Part shown: piece after piece, positions 63,370-64,000 of the stretch
How positions within the stretch are numbered: position 1 is the stretch's first letter
Layout: each line of letters begins with the position of its first letter
NCBI GenBank assembly: GCA_965249455.1
Contig: OZ252236.1
Coordinates: 1,984,001 to 2,048,000 of the forward strand
Length of the DNA stretch: 64,000 nt
Direction of reading: 5' to 3'
DNA from: Jiulongibacter sp024742395
Lineage (GTDB): Bacteria > Bacteroidota > Bacteroidia > Cytophagales > Spirosomataceae
The notes under the pieces: model-generated
What the model was told of the DNA's origin: nothing
The model's input: only the letters and a program-made list of their open reading frames with translations
The model's database searches: none
Translations under genes and position numbers: made by a program

Positions 63370-63594
63370 TTTATAGGTAGAATTAAAGAGATCTGCCAAA
63401 ACTTGAATCCGTCTTTCATCTACACCATTTTCTACTCAGTCTATTCCATGTTTGAGGCTTTGGGGCGGTGATTAGTGTAATCCGGTTTAAAGTCTTTTTT
63501 TTATCGGCATTGCCTATCGTAAATGTGATTTAATAACAATTCAGCTAATTGAGAAGATTTATTGACGGTATGCGTGTTTAATTAAAGTTCAGTT
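63370..63594. other. Intergenic segment at the right edge of block II
   Basis: The first ~45 nt are the upstream part of leader 4. Beyond ~63413 I see no homology to the boundary elements and no gene. The right edge of block II therefore lacks a complete boundary element. Confidence 0.5.
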
Positions 63595-64000
63595 TTACCT
63601 GTCTACTTTCCCATACGTTACGCCTTCCCAGCTGTCTGTTCTGAAAGGTGTCATGGGCAAGCCATCGCGGTTATACATATTACATTTTGGGTTGTTAGCC
63701 CAGGCATAACGAACGGCAACGGGATTCTTGACACTTTCGCTGGAGATTTCCATTTGATTGTTGGAAATGATTTTGCCTTCTGCCCAAACAAACTTTTTGT
63801 CGGCTCCCGCAATGGCAAAGCCTTGTGGTTCTCTGGTATCAAAAGAATAAAGTCCCTGGCCCACACTGTCAAAAGTCAAAAGTATTTTGTCTCCCTTAAC
63901 TTCCATTGATTTATACCTTGGTCCCTCATGAATGATGTTCTTATGATAATCTCTTGCCAGGGCAATTCTGACCAGGCGGTCGGCCACCGTTTGTTTGTTT
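63595..64000 (-). CDS. Sialate O-acetylesterase-like protein, 5' part outside the window
   Basis: The C-terminal ~135 residues of a sialate O-acetylesterase-like (SASA family) enzyme. NKQTVADRLVRIALARDYH, GFAIAGADKKFVWAEGKI and NPVAVRYAWANNPKCNMYN are typical C-terminal blocks, ending PFRTDSWEGVTYGKVDR. The frame stays open to the window edge, so the start lies beyond. These enzymes deacetylate sugars, often in glycan-use loci. The catalytic N-terminal part is not visible. Confidence 0.8.
   Translation of the reverse strand, partial: NKQTVADRLVRIALARDYHKNIIHEGPRYKSMEVKGDKILLTFDSVGQGLYSFDTREPQGFAIAGADKKFVWAEGKIISNNQMEISSESVKNPVAVRYAWANNPKCNMYNRDGLPMTPFRTDSWEGVTYGKVDR

Larger units (their letters stand above)
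55671..63413 (-). mobile_element. Integrase-less cassette array block II
   Basis: A block of about 7.7 kb with four cassettes, all on the minus strand, in two sub-arrays led by leaders at 63369-63265 and 59997-59893. Three attC-like sites remain and two are interrupted by group II introns. Boundary elements lie between the sub-arrays and at the left end. It lies in opposite orientation to block I, with 11 kb of ordinary chromosome between them. No integrase is present. Confidence 0.72.

Noticed and set aside
63555..63600. GTGTTTAATTAA shared by the left and right flanks of block II as an att duplication
   Set aside because: It is only 12 nt of low-complexity sequence with no surrounding similarity, and the left copy is inside the boundary element itself.

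Overview
The window is low-GC chromosomal DNA of a Bacteroidota member, most likely from the order Cytophagales. Supporting signs are SprB-type repeats, C-terminal 3-coathanger-stack-like tails, a TonB-dependent receptor with a carboxypeptidase-regulatory domain, TTG...TAnnTTTG-type promoters and starts with few Shine-Dalgarno sequences. I cannot name the genus from sequence alone.

Layout. 1-10 kb: one 3236-residue secreted adhesin on the minus strand with 17 near-identical 77-residue repeats. 10.3-18.6 kb: plus-strand housekeeping and accessory genes (single-domain response regulator, MBL hydrolase, TonB-dependent receptor, FAN1-like VRR-NUC nuclease, cyclophilin, acetyltransferase, DoxX protein, alpha/beta hydrolase). 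28.5-18.6 kb: a compact minus-strand run of secreted proteins (beta-roll, beta-helix, Ig/beta-propeller, Hcp-like) with two small receiver-less DNA-binding proteins (GerE/LuxR type and LytTR) embedded in it. 28.7-32.9 kb: an NarL-family sensor kinase, an overlapping paralogue that has lost its phospho-accepting histidine and ATP-binding motifs, and a convergent NarL-type response regulator; this is probably the control unit of the neighbouring surface-protein genes.

34.5-44.6 kb (plus strand) and 55.7-63.4 kb (minus strand) are the most unusual parts. Both are arrays of mobile gene cassettes with integron attC architecture. Each passenger gene or gene pair is followed by a long imperfect inverted repeat ending in CCGTT, and in most cassettes the first ~10 nt are the exact reverse complement of the opening of that cassette's own 3' repeat. 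No integrase gene is present. Instead, a conserved promoter-plus-palindrome leader (105-nt core, four copies, all directed into a cassette array) abuts the first cassette, like an attI/Pc region. A repetitive twin-hairpin element accompanies leaders and array ends. Two almost identical group IIC-type introns (1869 nt, three differences noticed) sit in the 5' arms of two attC sites at TTGT|T. The plus-strand array is flanked by a ~28-nt imperfect direct repeat made of the 3' end of a CoA-binding-protein gene, suggesting site-specific insertion of the whole block. Passengers are mostly secreted or unknown proteins, plus candidate defence genes (DUF2971 + HEPN-like, TIR, HTH/PIN toxin-antitoxin).

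44.6-54.8 kb is ordinary chromosome: a CoA-binding protein, an AraC regulator divergent from a 4-hydroxyproline catabolic operon (epimerase, D-hydroxyproline oxidase, deaminase), a Trk/Ktr potassium-uptake pair, a VOC protein, an OmpA-like protein, and an SPFH protein with a 58-residue Arc-like partner. The window ends inside a sialate O-acetylesterase-like gene.
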